A stretch of 64,000 nt of DNA from Epiperipatus broadwayi (taxonomy: Eukaryota; Onychophora; Udeonychophora; Euonychophora; Peripatidae). Position 1 is the first letter of the stretch. The number at the start of each line of letters is the position of its first letter. Positions 63,589-64,000 of the stretch are shown piece after piece. The notes beneath the pieces were generated by a model that saw nothing but the letters and a program-made list of their open reading frames with translations, was not told the origin of the DNA and made no database searches. Position numbers and translations under genes: made by a program. The DNA lies in the NCBI GenBank assembly GCA_028023455.1, contig JAQFVV010012423.1, forward strand, positions 8,228,269-8,292,268. Direction: 5' to 3'.

Positions 63589-64000
63589 ATATTAAAATAA
63601 TATAAGCATTATTATAATATATGTAAATAAATAATAAAGGAAACTTAGTTATAAGTGAGTTGAGAGTAGATATTGAAGTCTATAGTTCATCATCCCAATG
63701 AAGATCTCTTACGAAGCATATCACCAATCCATTTGTACAATGATGATTCCATTTATCCTTAAACGATAAACTGTTAATAACATCCAATGACCGGATTAAT
63801 GTGAAATAAAATAAATATTCTTCGAATGTAGATGTTCTTAATCTTCATTTCTCTATTATCACTAGACGTTCTATATATTCAATATTTCAAAATATTTTAA
63901 AATAGCATGCAAGGTTGGTTTCGAAACCTTTTACGATATAATGAGTGTACTACTCAGTGCACATTGTTTTATCCTTAATATATATAATTATCTTAAATTT

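Overview
The window is a strongly AT-rich stretch of an invertebrate animal genome, dominated by introns and decayed mobile elements. The evidence is spliced genes with GT/AG introns, tRNA-derived SINEs, LINE, Penelope-like (PLE), Ty3/gypsy-like and hAT elements, many MITEs and long (AAT)n microsatellites. I cannot name the species. A SPIN-like hAT MITE points to one of the lineages that received that transposon.

The only host gene I can support is an SLC22-type organic ion transporter (major facilitator superfamily) on the minus strand. Six coding exons join in frame at canonical splice sites: 53678-53536, 37294-37093, 36990-36887, 29624-29470, 8385-8217 and 2984-2858. They give the N-terminal 300 residues, from the probable start Met to just after the PES-RWL motif. 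The C-terminal half must lie beyond position 1. Exon 1 has two further, decayed copies upstream at 56.4 and 57.1 kb, so the 5' end of the gene was tandemly triplicated.

Layout: 0-3 kb holds intron 6, a duplicated intronic segment, a 122-bp minisatellite and exon 6. 3-8 kb (intron 5) holds retrozyme pieces with a hammerhead motif, a foldback MITE and a dead PLE whose GIY-YIG region is split by (AAT)n. 8.4-29 kb (intron 4) has LINE debris, foldback MITEs and degenerate minisatellites. 30-37 kb (intron 3) has a dead LINE fused to a gypsy-like RT fragment, a zf-RVT-like LINE remnant, a retrozyme fragment and a PLE 3' end. 37-53.5 kb (intron 1) has MITEs, SINEs, a perfect 153-bp tandem duplication, two retrozyme loci with type-I hammerhead motifs, and the SPIN-like element. 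Upstream of exon 1 come (AAT)n plus a LINE fragment, the exon-1 copies, and a complete 4579-bp hAT transposon (57504-62082) with 11-bp terminal inverted repeats, a perfect 8-bp target duplication and a transposase frame broken by a single stop.

The most unusual signal is a family of non-coding, roughly 455-bp repeats, arranged as short tandems and once as a head-to-head pair. Each unit carries a compact hammerhead ribozyme with a tiny palindromic stem III. One diverged copy (3.76 kb) shows a compensatory base-pair change. This is the layout expected of an animal retrozyme that depends on PLE machinery, and two dead PLEs are in the same window.
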